A stretch of 64,000 nt of DNA, from contig CANGYJ010000005.1 of NCBI GenBank assembly GCA_947458455.1, positions 124,001 to 188,000 of the forward strand, in the 5' to 3' direction. The position numbers and the translations under genes were made by a program. Of the stretch, positions 26,019-34,203 are shown piece by piece; positions within the stretch are counted from its first letter, which is position 1; the number at the start of each line of letters is the position of its first letter. The notes beneath the pieces were generated by a model that saw only the letters and a program-made list of their open reading frames with translations, had not been told where the DNA came from and made no database searches. The DNA comes from Verrucomicrobiaceae bacterium. GTDB lineage: Bacteria; Verrucomicrobiota; Verrucomicrobiia; Verrucomicrobiales; Verrucomicrobiaceae.

Positions 26019-27671
26019 ATGACCTCGTTTCTCATCGACGCCCTCGTCCTCCTTGCCTACTTCGGCCTCATCCTCGGCATTGGCCTTTCGCAGCGCAGCA
26101 AAAGCGGCAGCGTGGAGGGCTTCACACTCGGGGATCGTCAGATCGCCTGGTGGGCCGTGCTGGCTTCCATCTTGGCGGCGGAAATCAGCGCGGGCACTTT
26201 TTTCGGCGCTCCGGGCGAAGGCTATGCGCTGCGCAATTACACCTACATCCAGCTCATGGCGGGCTACCTGCTGGCACGTCTGGTGGTGAGCGCTTTCTTC
26301 ATCCCGGCCTATTACCGCTACAATGTGGTGAGCGTGTATGAGTTCCTCGAGATCCGCTTTGGCCCACGCACGCGGCGCATCTCCTCGGCGGTGTTTTTGG
26401 TCACCCGACTGCTGGCGAGCGGTTCCCGCCTGTGGGTGCCTACCGTGCTGCTGGTGCTGGGTTGGAGGGTCTTCGTCGATCCGGCGACGACGCCGATGCA
26501 GGAATTCTGGCTCTACGCCGTGGCGCTCGTGGGCATCACGGTGCTCACCTCCCTCTACACGGCGGTGGGAGGCATCCGTGCGGTGATCTGGACGGATGTG
26601 ATCCAGGTGGTGATCCTCTTTTCCGCCCTGGGCTTCAGCCTGTGGCATCTGCTTTCGCAGACGGGTGGCTGGGATGCCCTGCGCGGCGTGATGCAGGAAC
26701 CTGCGGTGATCGACTGGGGTGCTCCAGCGAAGGGTGAAACGGGTGCCTGGGCCTGGATCAAAGGCATCCTGGAGACCGAGTACACCATGTGGGCCGCCTT
26801 TCTGGGTTCCACCTTTGTCACGCTGGCCACGCATGGCACGGATCAGGACATGGTGCAGCGCATGCTGACCGCTAAAAACAAAAGCCAGAGTGCCCGCGCC
26901 ACCATCCTCTCCGGCGTGGCGGACATCCCGGTGAATTTCATGGTGCTGAGCATCGGCATCCTGCTGTTCGTCTTTTACCAGCAGCACCCGGAGCTTTCCC
27001 TACCGAAGAACGCCAAAGGCGCGGCGGATAGCAGCCAGGTATTCCCCTTTTTCATCCTCACCTCGATGCCCGTGGGCCTGCGCGGCTTGGTGGTGGCTGG
27101 GGTGCTAGCCACGGCGATGGGTTCTCTCAGCACAGCGCTCAATTCACTGGCCACCAGCTACGTGCGTGACTTCCACTTCCGCTGGTTTGGTGAACCTGCC
27201 ACGGATGCGGGCAAAGTCCGCGTGCTGCGGCTCGGCACGGTGCTGTTTGCCTTTCTCCTGATCTCCGTGGCCCTCGGCACGGCCTGGGTCAAAGCTCACA
27301 ATCCCTCGCTGCGCATCATCCCCATCATCCTGGGCATTTTTGGCTACACCTATGGCTCCCTGCTCGGCGTCTTCATGGTGGGCCTGTTCACAAAAAACCG
27401 GGGCAATGATCGCGGCAATGCGCTCGCCATGCTGGCCGGCTTTCTCGTCGTCGGTTACCTCAGCGGGCTGGACATTGATCTGGCGAAAACACTAGGCTTC
27501 GGCAGCGAGCAAACGGGATTTGGCATGGCTCGGCCATCCTGGATGCCGGTGATCGAGTTCCCCTGGCGCATTCTCTTTGGCACCGTCGTCACCTTCTCCA
27601 TCGCCGTGCTTTTCCGCACGTCAGCGGCCAAGATCGCCGAGGCTCAGGAAGACCATCCGTCCGTGTCTTAG
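26019..27671 (+). CDS. Sodium:solute symporter family protein
   Basis: 550 residues with about thirteen hydrophobic helices. The SSS signature region appears as a GVLATAMGSLSTALNSLATS segment, and the sodium-site part near helix 1 reads FGLILGIGLSQRSKS. It imports a solute (sugar, amino acid, nucleoside or sialic-acid type) with sodium; the substrate cannot be told. The 205 bases upstream hold no gene. It is preceded by the M20 peptidase gene on the same strand, which may hint at a peptide or amino-sugar substrate. Confidence 0.9.
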   Translation: MTSFLIDALVLLAYFGLILGIGLSQRSKSGSVEGFTLGDRQIAWWAVLASILAAEISAGTFFGAPGEGYALRNYTYIQLMAGYLLARLVVSAFFIPAYYRYNVVSVYEFLEIRFGPRTRRISSAVFLVTRLLASGSRLWVPTVLLVLGWRVFVDPATTPMQEFWLYAVALVGITVLTSLYTAVGGIRAVIWTDVIQVVILFSALGFSLWHLLSQTGGWDALRGVMQEPAVIDWGAPAKGETGAWAWIKGILETEYTMWAAFLGSTFVTLATHGTDQDMVQRMLTAKNKSQSARATILSGVADIPVNFMVLSIGILLFVFYQQHPELSLPKNAKGAADSSQVFPFFILTSMPVGLRGLVVAGVLATAMGSLSTALNSLATSYVRDFHFRWFGEPATDAGKVRVLRLGTVLFAFLLISVALGTAWVKAHNPSLRIIPIILGIFGYTYGSLLGVFMVGLFTKNRGNDRGNALAMLAGFLVVGYLSGLDIDLAKTLGFGSEQTGFGMARPSWMPVIEFPWRILFGTVVTFSIAVLFRTSAAKIAEAQEDHPSVS

Positions 27672-27731
27672 CCTGCATTTCATACTCTCCAGGCAAGAGC
27701 ACCTCACTCTGTTTCCGTGATCGTCTTGCCG

Positions 27732-27776
27732 GAGTGCTCAGTTGGGTTTTCGCTTGGTGATTAACACTGAGCACTC
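27732..27776. repeat. Inverted repeat GAGTGCTCAGT / ACTGAGCACTC
   Basis: Perfect 11-bp arms (27732-27742 and 27766-27776), followed by a further CAGCACTGAGC run. It lies between the symporter and the convergent hypothetical gene and may act as a terminator-like hairpin or be a dispersed element. Confidence 0.65.
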
Positions 27777-27819
27777 AGCACTGAGCCCTTCGTTCACGGC
27801 AGAGCGTGAGAAAGGCGGG

Positions 27820-28200
27820 TTAACGTCCCAGCATGCCACCGCGACCCGCGATCGCAGTGAAGGCCAGGGAGAGCGCTTCGTTCAGCTCGGCCAGTGTGGC
27901 ATGCTCGAGTTGGGGATCGATGCTAGCCGGTTCATGCGAGGCCAAAAGCACGCTCGTCAACTTTGGCGGGGCCCGCATGATCTCTACCGCTGGCGGATGA
28001 AGCGGCGGAACCGCAGGCTGGGGCGTAGGAGCAGCGTGAATGGCCTTCAAAAGGCCGCTGGCCCGGGCGATTTGGGCGTCCATCTGCCCCAAAACCGATT
28101 CCCGGGTCCGGCGCAGATCCTCCAGCATCCCCTGCAACTGCGTCACCTGGTCAGGGGTCGCAGGCGCGGAAGGCGTCGGGTAGGTATGAATGACGGACAT
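27820..28200 (-). CDS. Small hypothetical protein with coiled-coil part
   Basis: 126 residues. Residues about 15-55 (TPDQVTQLQGMLEDLRRTRE...) are likely helical coiled coil, followed by a Pro-rich linker (about 57-80) and a helical C-terminus. No signal peptide, membrane segment or known domain. There is no good ribosome site before ATG 28200, and the opposite strand is also open for much of its length, so this call is uncertain. Confidence 0.45.
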   Translation of the reverse strand: MSVIHTYPTPSAPATPDQVTQLQGMLEDLRRTRESVLGQMDAQIARASGLLKAIHAAPTPQPAVPPLHPPAVEIMRAPPKLTSVLLASHEPASIDPQLEHATLAELNEALSLAFTAIAGRGGMLGR

Positions 28201-28630
28201 GGAAAAAAAGCGATGTGAAAGGGATAATCAGCCCTCAAATATACGGAATTTCTTAAAATTATCAATCCCTCACAACCTTTTAGATCAGCTTTTTCTCAAA
28301 ATTCCGCAGCAAAAGCCGCCCAAAGTCTTCCCCGTCTCTGTGTCCCTCGGTGACCTCTGTGGTGAATCAGCCTTTTCGACCACCGAGAAGACGGAGGAGC
28401 ACAGAGGTTTTGCCAAAGAAGCGCCCAGACGAGCGAGCCCGAGCGGTGAGGCAGAAAGATTGGGGGTAGAAAAATTCAGAACCCCTCTTTCTACCCCGCA
28501 TTTTTCTACCTTTTCCCCGCCTCGAACGGCCGACCCACGATGGCCGGAAAAAGACCTCCGTGGCCTTGAGTCTGCGTAGCCCTTCCATCTCTTGCCCGAC
28601 GACGAAATCTCCCAATTTCGGGAGACTGGC
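28201..28630. other. 430-base repeat-containing intergenic stretch
   Basis: Holds a CACAGAGG-type element (about 28333-28411, ctctgtg and cacagag arms) and an 11-bp inverted repeat GGTAGAAAAAT / ATTTTTCTACC (28465-28475 and 28500-28510). I see no gene. It lies between the hypothetical gene start and the 3' end of the response regulator gene. Confidence 0.6.
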
Positions 28631-29254
28631 TCATATCGAAATGATTCCGCGCCGGATCGCCTCCGCCGTGGCTTGGGCGCGATCATTGACCTTCAGCTTC
28701 GTCAAGATGCGGCTGACGTGCTGCTTCACGGTGTCTTCGGAGATGCCGAGGGTGGCGGCGATTTCTTTGTTGGCGTTGCCTCGGGTGACGAGGGTGAGGA
28801 TTTCGCGCTCGCGGGGGGTGATCTCGGGCTCGGAAAGGCGGTCCTGGAGGCGCTTTTCGATGTCGGCAGGCAGGGAGCGATCGCCTTTGGCGATGCTGCG
28901 GATGGCGGCGAGCAGGGTGCCGCGAGAGGAGGATTTTTGCAGGTAACCGAGGGCTCCGGCCTTCAGAGCGGCGTGGATCTCGTCATCACGGGCGAAGGTG
29001 GAGAAGATGAGCACGCGGGCGCTGGGATGCTCCCGCAGCAACGCGGCGGTGGCGTCGATGCCGCTGAGGCCGGGGAGCTGGAGGTCCATGAGCACGACCT
29101 CGGGCTTCGTTTGCACAAACAGCCCCGAAGCGTCCTCCCCGCGATCCGATTCCCCGACGACCTTCAGGTCGTCCTCAAGCTCCAGCGAGGCCACGAGGCC
29201 GCTGCGGACGACAAAGTGGTCGTCGATGAGGAGGAGGGAGATGGTGGGCGGCAT
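28631..29254 (-). CDS. NarL/FixJ-type response regulator
   Basis: 207 residues. The receiver domain (1-120) has LLLIDDH, phosphoacceptor Asp57 in VVLMDLQLPG, and Lys in YLQKSS. The LuxR-type helix-turn-helix (about 145-205) reads ITPREREILTLV, GISEDTVKQHVS. It is a transcription regulator switched on by phosphate from a histidine kinase, very likely the NarX-type kinase at 31903-34089, same strand and 2.6 kb upstream. ATG 29254 is chosen at the receiver start; the frame upstream is made of repeat sequence. Confidence 0.93.
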   Translation of the reverse strand: MPPTISLLLIDDHFVVRSGLVASLELEDDLKVVGESDRGEDASGLFVQTKPEVVLMDLQLPGLSGIDATAALLREHPSARVLIFSTFARDDEIHAALKAGALGYLQKSSSRGTLLAAIRSIAKGDRSLPADIEKRLQDRLSEPEITPREREILTLVTRGNANKEIAATLGISEDTVKQHVSRILTKLKVNDRAQATAEAIRRGIISI

Positions 29255-29263
29255 GGAGCGGGC

Positions 29264-29322
29264 AAATGACGAAACCAGAATGAAGAAGGACGAATGAATG
29301 TCGAAGCTCGAATGACGAAATG
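29264..29322. repeat. Dispersed GACGAAACCAGAATGA repeat, copy 1
   Basis: Contains gacgaaaccagaatgaag and further gacgaa/gaatga units, directly before the response regulator start. Related copies are at 31876-31905, 33993-34200, 52729-52858 and 63494-63625. Confidence 0.8.
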
Positions 29323-29373
29323 TCCTCGCGCCATCGAGAGTTTTGAAGACCTGCTTGTCACTAACAGCCTGAT

Positions 29374-29438
29374 CGACAAGAGAATGGGGACAAAAGAATG
29401 ACCACGGTTTCCATTCTCTTGTCCCCATTCTTCTGTCG
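29374..29438. repeat. GAATGGGGACAA-type palindromic element
   Basis: Arms 29374-29400 and 29412-29438 pair in 24 of 27 positions. The same family recurs at 30810-30865 with gggggcag in place of ggggaca. Confidence 0.85.
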
Positions 29439-29521
29439 AATTTGGGTTCATAGGCTTTCCCGCAAGCCAAGGATGTCTGAATCCGCTGAAAACGATCAAT
29501 GGGGCATGATGCGCCTGATTT

Positions 29522-29610
29522 AACCGCTGATAAGACGCTGATAAGACGCTGATTTGACGCTCATCCCAAACCTCTGACATCAGCGTCTGGTTAGCGTCAA
29601 ATGAGCGGTT
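29522..29610. repeat. GACGCTGATAA-type palindromic element
   Basis: The left arm is a near-tandem of gctgataagac units (29522-29551). The right arm at 29581-29610 pairs in about 24 of 30 positions. Confidence 0.7.
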
Positions 29611-29674
29611 TTTCCGTCTGCCAGCCAACGCGAAATTCACCGCACGTCAGGACGTGCAGCCAAACGCCTATCGC

Positions 29675-29836
29675 CCGGCTAACTTCACGGGGTAAGACAA
29701 AATCATAGAGGGTGAAATCATGATTCCGTCAGCCATGATTTTGTCTTCTCAGGGGTGAATTCGGAAGCAGCTCCCCGTTCCACCGTCCAGGGCCGAAGTT
29801 CGGTCATCCCTGCCAACGGGGCGATCATGGCAGCAG
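29675..29836. repeat. 162-base direct repeat, copy A
   Basis: About 92% identical (13 differences) to 30901-31062, same orientation. It holds a gacaaaatcat / atgattttgtc hairpin. It ends 3 bases from the vapC stop codon. Confidence 0.9.
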
Positions 29837-29838
29837 AA

Positions 29839-30243
29839 TCACAGCGTCGGCTGTAGTAGTGGCAGTGTGGCAAAGTATTGTCGCAGGTAGCCACGGTCGA
29901 TGGCAGCCAGGCGGTCTGCCTGCGTTTGCGCATGGGCGGCAATCAGGAAATCGGGAATCATGTGCTGACGTGGCCCTTTGTTTTGCCGATAAGCCGTGAA
30001 CATCTGACTGGCACACCATGAAGCAGCCTCCTGGATGGGTTCAAACTCGATCCCGAGCTTGGCGAGCGTCTGATCCAATGCCTGCTGAGTGTCAAAACCC
30101 GCAGCCACTTCGGCATAAACGACCTCACAGCAGACCAGCCGCCCCATTGACCGTGCGGAGGCCAGCGTGCGCACCCAGTCAGCAGCACTTGGCTCCCCCT
30201 GCACGATGGCAATCAACACGGAACTATCGACGGCGGTGATCAT
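29839..30243 (-). CDS. vapC: VapC-type PIN-domain toxin
   Basis: 134 residues. The PIN ribonuclease fold has acidic residues in AVDSSVLIAI, a Glu in CEVVYAEV, and Asp in MIPDFLIAAHA. VapC toxins cleave tRNA or rRNA and are held by VapB. Its ATG overlaps the stop of the upstream antitoxin gene (30240-30243). It lies within an islet flanked by 162-base direct repeats. Confidence 0.92.
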   Translation of the reverse strand: MITAVDSSVLIAIVQGEPSAADWVRTLASARSMGRLVCCEVVYAEVAAGFDTQQALDQTLAKLGIEFEPIQEAASWCASQMFTAYRQNKGPRQHMIPDFLIAAHAQTQADRLAAIDRGYLRQYFATLPLLQPTL

Positions 30244-30476
30244 GCGTCTGCTTGGCCGCGAGTGGCCTCCAGGAAGTCGGCGGATGACAGTCCGTCATAC
30301 CTGCCCTTTGCCACGCCGATGCAGGACAGCATGTCATCCGTGCTGAATGTGGGCGTGGCTTTGAGAAAAGGTGCGGCTTCATCAAACTCAAGCACCGAGC
30401 CTGCTCTGAGTTTGAGCTTTTGGCGAATCGGTGCCGGGATGAATTCCAGGGCTGCTGGAGTGAGGATGGCTTGCAT
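30240..30476 (-). CDS. vapB: VapB-type antitoxin, AbrB/SpoVT-like
   Basis: 78 residues. The N-terminal AbrB swapped-hairpin-like segment (LTPAALEFIPAPIRQKLKL) fits DNA binding, and the C-terminus (LSSADFLEATRGQA) fits wrapping around VapC. It should neutralise VapC and repress the pair. Translationally coupled to vapC by an ATGA overlap. Confidence 0.88.
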   Translation of the reverse strand: MQAILTPAALEFIPAPIRQKLKLRAGSVLEFDEAAPFLKATPTFSTDDMLSCIGVAKGRYDGLSSADFLEATRGQADA

Positions 30477-30809
30477 GGAGCGATCCTACGCGGCCAGGGG
30501 ATTCCCATCAAGCCGTTCGTTGCCGCCTAGTTTTCCGTCTGTCGGCCATCTCCCCGTCGTCATGATTAGCGATTTCCCACAGATTCAGGGAGGCCAGCAG
30601 ATTTTTTGCTTTGAATTCAATCTGTGAGCCTCCCTGAGCCGAGTCCCGAGACAGCCGCAGGCAATCTGCGGGAGACCATTCTGAGTTCATAAAACTTGAT
30701 GACTCGAAGCCAAACGCCCACCGCCTTGACGAGCCGCCGCAGCCAAGGTTCTTAAATCCTGAGACGCTTCTGTTTAGGGAGGTCGGCTGGAAAAGGCGTG
30801 ATCTCAAAA

Positions 30810-30865
30810 GGCAAAAGAATGGGGGCAGGAGAATCAAAACATTCTCTTGCCCCCATTCTCCTGCC
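30810..30865. repeat. GAATGGGGGCAG-type palindromic element
   Basis: Arms 30810-30834 and 30841-30865 pair in 22 of 25 positions around a 6-base loop. Same family as 29374-29438. Confidence 0.85.
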
Positions 30866-30900
30866 TATTTCTGGCTCATCTGTTCTACCCGAGGTGCCGA

Positions 30901-31062
30901 CCGGCTAACTTCACGGGATCAGACAAAATCATGGAGGGTAAAATCATGATTTTGTCATTCATGATTTTGTCTTCTCAGGGGTGGATTCGGAAGCGGCTCC
31001 TCGTTCCACCGTCCAGGGCCGAAGTTCGGTCATCCCTGCCAACGGGGAGATCATGGCAACAG
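30901..31062. repeat. 162-base direct repeat, copy B
   Basis: About 92% identical to 29675-29836. The internal hairpin (caaaatcatgattttg) is better conserved than in copy A. Together the copies flank vapBC. Confidence 0.9.
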
Positions 31063-31271
31063 CATGGGGGCAGCAGGTTATTGAGATTAAAGCCCTTCGG
31101 TGGTCTTCATTCGGTCGCCCTCAAAAGAGGCGGCATCGCACCCAACGCGCCCGCCGCCTCGACGACCCGCCGCAGCCAAGGCTTGATCTCAGGCGGCTTT
31201 TCCGCTTCCATCGGCGCATGGATTCAAATGCCTTTCTGTCAGTGGACTCCTGCCAACATTCGCTGAAGAAG

Positions 31272-31838
31272 ATGAATACTCGGTTCCTCCCATTACTCGC
31301 TATCGTGTTCGTGGTCGGATGCACGACGACGAGTGAGGTCGGCAACAGGGGCGACGCTACCTTGCACAATACCAAGTCTTTTTGGCCGATGATTTACCCT
31401 TATTCGGCTTCATTTGCCCCGGTCACACTTGGTCAGGAGGGGCGCTCATTTTTCAAGGTCCAGGGACTTCGTGAGGCCGCCATCAGTCGGTTCGATCTAC
31501 AGATTCACTCAACAGAGCCATTGATTGACCAGTCTGGCGAGCACCTGAACAAGTCTCCGTTGCTCACAGCGGGGTTTTCATCCTGCACATTGCGATTTGT
31601 AGTCACGGATAATCGAGGTCGAGTTGCCCACTCCAAGACCATTCGATGCTCCGAGGTGACTTGGTTTGTTGAGTCCAAACGTAAAGGAGTTTACCGGGTT
31701 TCATATCCTATCGGGATCGAAGAACGTCACGTTTTGAGCGGAGAGTTCTCAGTTCAGATCGAGGTGATAGCACCATCGAAAACAGCCGGTGACTACGTTA
31801 TAGTTCGCGGATTAGGCTTTCCCACCCAACGAGGGTGA
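31272..31838 (+). CDS. Hypothetical lipoprotein
   Basis: 188 residues. The lipoprotein signal is MNTRFLPLLAIVFVVGC with lipobox Cys at 17, then a soluble beta-rich domain with no recognised family (SFFKVQGLREAAISRFDLQI, TLRFVVTDNRGRVAHSK). Base composition is lower in GC than the neighbours. It lies in the islet between the regulator and kinase genes. ATG 31272 is chosen for the signal peptide; the open frame upstream encodes repeat sequence. Confidence 0.7.
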   Translation: MNTRFLPLLAIVFVVGCTTTSEVGNRGDATLHNTKSFWPMIYPYSASFAPVTLGQEGRSFFKVQGLREAAISRFDLQIHSTEPLIDQSGEHLNKSPLLTAGFSSCTLRFVVTDNRGRVAHSKTIRCSEVTWFVESKRKGVYRVSYPIGIEERHVLSGEFSVQIEVIAPSKTAGDYVIVRGLGFPTQRG

Positions 31839-31875
31839 GCGCTGAGACGCCTGCCCGTGCCCGTTGGTTATTCCT

Positions 31876-31908
31876 CGCTCGTCATTCCTCATTCTGGTTT
31901 CGTCATTT
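31876..31908. repeat. Dispersed GACGAAACCAGAATGA repeat, copy 2
   Basis: A short copy (on the minus strand: gacgaaaccagaatgagg) placed directly at the end of the kinase gene. The kinase TGA stop codon is the first triplet of the element. Confidence 0.8.
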
Positions 31909-34089
31909 CCCCAGCGGTAGCTCGACACACACCGCCGTCCCTTTCCCCTCCTCGCTCTCCCATCGCACCTCGGCGCCGACTTTCCTGGCTCGTTCGCGGA
32001 TGCCGATGCAACCGAAGTGGCCGGGTTGGCCGTGGGTTTGGGCGGTGGGGTCGAAGCCGTGGCCGTTGTCGGTGATGCGGAGAGTGAGGAGAGAGGCGGA
32101 GGGGTGGAGTGATGGAGTATTGGAGTGATGGAGTGGGGAAGAGGCAGGCGTGGTGGAGAGATGGAGGGTGATCTGGGTGGGGTGGGCGTGTTTGAGGGCG
32201 TTGGTGATGGCCTCTTGGGCGATCATGCGGAGGTGGTGGGTGACGTGCGAAGGGATGGGGCCGATGGGGTGGAGGTCGAGGGTGATGGCGATGCCTTCGG
32301 GGGCGCGGGTGGCGAGGAGTTCGAGGGCCTCGGTCAAGGTGGTGGCGTGCCCGGTTTCGCGGAGGTCGGAGACGAGGTTGCGGGCTTCGCTCTGGATGCG
32401 GGAGACGAGGCTGCGGCTGGTTTCGAGCAGGGTACGGGCTTTTTCCTCCAGGGGTCGAGTGGTGGCAGCATCGAGCCGGAGGAAGAGGCCGGTGAGCTCC
32501 TGCTCCAGGGTATCGTGAAACTCGCGGGCGATGCGCTGGCGCTCGTCGAGCGTGGCCTGGTGGGCGATTTTGCTTTCCAAACGGGTGATCTGTCGGCGCT
32601 GGAGGGTGAGCAAAATGAGGGTGAGCAGCACCAGCCCGCCGAGCAGGGCGATGGCGATGACGAGTCGGCGGGCATTCCAAAAGGGCGCGGTGCTGAGCGT
32701 GCGGATGTCCGCGACGGAGCGCAGGAGGAGCGAGGCGCGGTCGGGCTCGGAGCGGAAGCCTTTGTCCGTGGTGGCGGACTCGACGAGGCAGATGCCGGTG
32801 AGCTGGCAGAGGGAGCCGAGCTGGAGACTGGGCGCGGTGTTTTGCAAAAGGAAGGCGCGGATGGAGGTGCCGCCGGAGGTGAGGCGCAGCTCGTAGCCGT
32901 CGCGGGTGCGGAAGAAGTCGTTCAACACGGCGGGCGCGGTGAGCTGGACGAGATCGGCATCGTGCGAGCCGTCCTGAAACTCACGCAACGTGACAGCCGC
33001 AGCGGTGGGCGGCTCGGCGGGCTGGTTGCTGAGCACCTGCGCATCGGCCAGCGAGGCGCTGAAGCCGGCCATCACGGGAAAGCCGGTGATCTCGGCCAGA
33101 TCGCCAGAGCGCAGCGAGGGGGTGGAGGGGAGTGATGGAGTAGTGGAGTGTTGGAGTCGTGGATTGCTGATGAGATGGATGGCGATGGCCGGGGAGAGCG
33201 GCGGCTTGGGCGGCTCGTCTTTTTTGACCTCACGCGGCGGTGGCGGCGGGGTGACATCTCGCAGGAAGACGCGGCCATCCTCAAACGCGGCCAAAACGGT
33301 GCCGCGAATGCGGGCGCGGTGATGCGGCTCATCCGCCGCGCCAAAGCGCAGCAACGCGGCGACGGAGATGACCGGCAGCGAGTCCGGCACGGCGGCGCTT
33401 TGCGTGAGGGCGACATCGCTCCAGTCCGTGACGCGGAGGTAGGGAAAGACAAGCTGACGGCGGTCATTGATGCCCCCGGCGGCGAGGGCGGTGATGCGCA
33501 GTCGGGCATCGATGAGCGAAGGCGCGGCCTCCAGCGGCGCATCAACCCGCACCTCGATCACACGACTGCCCATGGCGAGGCGCAGCAGCGAGCGATTTTC
33601 ATCCAGCGGCGTCAGCGTGCGCCCGAGGCCCTCGACGACGACGCGTTGATAATGAAAGCGCCCCGTGGCGAGATCGTCATAACTGGCCGAAACGCCCGCC
33701 GGAGGTGATTCGTGGCCCAAAACGTCGATCTCCACCACCTCGACGCCCGGCAGGTAGAGCCCGGCCATCGTGACGCCCTTCACCCGCACGCGGTCACCGA
33801 CGCGGAGGTCATTGCGAGCGGGTTTGAAGTGCAGATGCGTGCCCGCGGTGTCGTCCTGCACGAAAACGGTGCCGCCGCTCTCCACAAAGCCCACGACGGC
33901 GGTGAGCTCGACGGGGAGTTTTTCCAAACTGCGCTCGTAGGGAAGGGTGCGGATGTCGAGAGCGGTCGTCAGCTCGGCTGCCGCCGAGAATGATGAAACC
34001 AGAATGAGGAATGAGGAAAGAATGACGAAGCTGGAATGACGAAGGCTCGAGATGCGTGATGCCGCGCCAATCGGTTCATCATTGAGCAT
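31903..34089 (-). CDS. Membrane-bound NarX-type sensor histidine kinase
   Basis: About 728 residues. A hydrophobic N-terminus (HSSFVILSSFLILVSSFSA) is followed by a large predicted periplasmic region with OB-like repeats (VELTAVVGFVESGGTVFVQD; VRVKGV), one strong membrane helix (RLVIAIALLGGLVLLTLILL), a HisKA_3 dimerisation helix with phosphoacceptor His at 32515-32517 (RIAREFHDTLEQEL), and a HATPase domain with QEAITNALKHA and TDNGHGFD. Likely partner: the response regulator at 28631-29254. Two short tandem repeats lie in frame (33129-33157 and 32105-32134), and the signal peptide is encoded by a dispersed repeat. ATG 34107 or 34197 are other possible starts. Confidence 0.85.
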   Translation of the reverse strand: MLNDEPIGAASRISSLRHSSFVILSSFLILVSSFSAAAELTTALDIRTLPYERSLEKLPVELTAVVGFVESGGTVFVQDDTAGTHLHFKPARNDLRVGDRVRVKGVTMAGLYLPGVEVVEIDVLGHESPPAGVSASYDDLATGRFHYQRVVVEGLGRTLTPLDENRSLLRLAMGSRVIEVRVDAPLEAAPSLIDARLRITALAAGGINDRRQLVFPYLRVTDWSDVALTQSAAVPDSLPVISVAALLRFGAADEPHHRARIRGTVLAAFEDGRVFLRDVTPPPPPREVKKDEPPKPPLSPAIAIHLISNPRLQHSTTPSLPSTPSLRSGDLAEITGFPVMAGFSASLADAQVLSNQPAEPPTAAAVTLREFQDGSHDADLVQLTAPAVLNDFFRTRDGYELRLTSGGTSIRAFLLQNTAPSLQLGSLCQLTGICLVESATTDKGFRSEPDRASLLLRSVADIRTLSTAPFWNARRLVIAIALLGGLVLLTLILLTLQRRQITRLESKIAHQATLDERQRIAREFHDTLEQELTGLFLRLDAATTRPLEEKARTLLETSRSLVSRIQSEARNLVSDLRETGHATTLTEALELLATRAPEGIAITLDLHPIGPIPSHVTHHLRMIAQEAITNALKHAHPTQITLHLSTTPASSPLHHSNTPSLHPSASLLTLRITDNGHGFDPTAQTHGQPGHFGCIGIRERARKVGAEVRWESEEGKGTAVCVELPLGK
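32105..32134. repeat. In-frame TGGAGTGATGGAGT tandem repeat in the kinase ATPase domain
   Basis: Two units of tggagtgatggagt separated by two bases, encoding the Ser/His/Pro-rich stretch LHHSNTPSLHPSA between conserved ATPase strands. A related element is at 33129-33157. Confidence 0.75.
33129..33157. repeat. In-frame GGAGTGATGGAGT repeat in the kinase sensor region
   Basis: ggagtgatggagtagtggagtgttggagt-type units encode RLQHSTTPSLPST between two OB-like modules. The reading frame is kept. Confidence 0.75.
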
Positions 34090-34200
34090 TCGGGCTTCAT
34101 TCGTCATTCGCCATTGCTTCGCTTCGCTCACCCCTTCGGGGCAGCACACGCTTCGCGGTGCTGGCCGTCTCGCTTTGCTCGGCTCTGGTTTCGTCATTTT
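33993..34200. repeat. Dispersed GACGAAACCAGAATGA repeat, long copy 3
   Basis: Both outer ends carry the gatgaaaccagaatgagg unit (33993 onward, and inverted near 34187-34200 as ctggtttcgtcatttt), with gaatgacgaa and ttcgtcattc units between. It fills the gap between the PH-domain gene and the kinase gene, and its left half is read as kinase codons. Confidence 0.8.
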
Positions 34201-34203
34201 GCG

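Larger units (their letters stand above)
29255..29838. other. 584-base repeat-filled stretch upstream of the response regulator
   Basis: From left to right: dispersed GACGAAACCAGAATGA repeat, a GAATGGGGACAA-type palindrome (29374-29438), a GACGCTGATAA-type palindrome (29522-29610) and copy A of a 162-base direct repeat (29675-29836). No gene seen. Confidence 0.7.
30477..31271. other. 795-base repeat-filled stretch upstream of vapB
   Basis: Contains a GAATGGGGGCAG-type palindrome (30810-30865), copy B of the 162-base repeat (30901-31062), and two related short stretches (about 30712-30752 and 31139-31185, cgacgacccgccgcagccaagg type). The frames here (for example 30981 onward) look like repeat sequence rather than genes until the lipoprotein start at 31272. 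Confidence 0.65.

Noticed and set aside
29255..29470. N-terminal extension of the response regulator
   Set aside because: Encoded by repeat elements; the receiver domain starts directly at 29254. The hydrophobic stretch is noted only as a parallel to the kinase case.
30981..31271. N-terminal extension of the lipoprotein gene
   Set aside because: It is read from the 162-base repeat and related repeats; the lipoprotein signal starts at 31272.
28201..31271. CRISPR array in the repeat-rich regions
   Set aside because: Repeats are palindromic and of differing families, with no regular repeat-spacer spacing and no cas genes.
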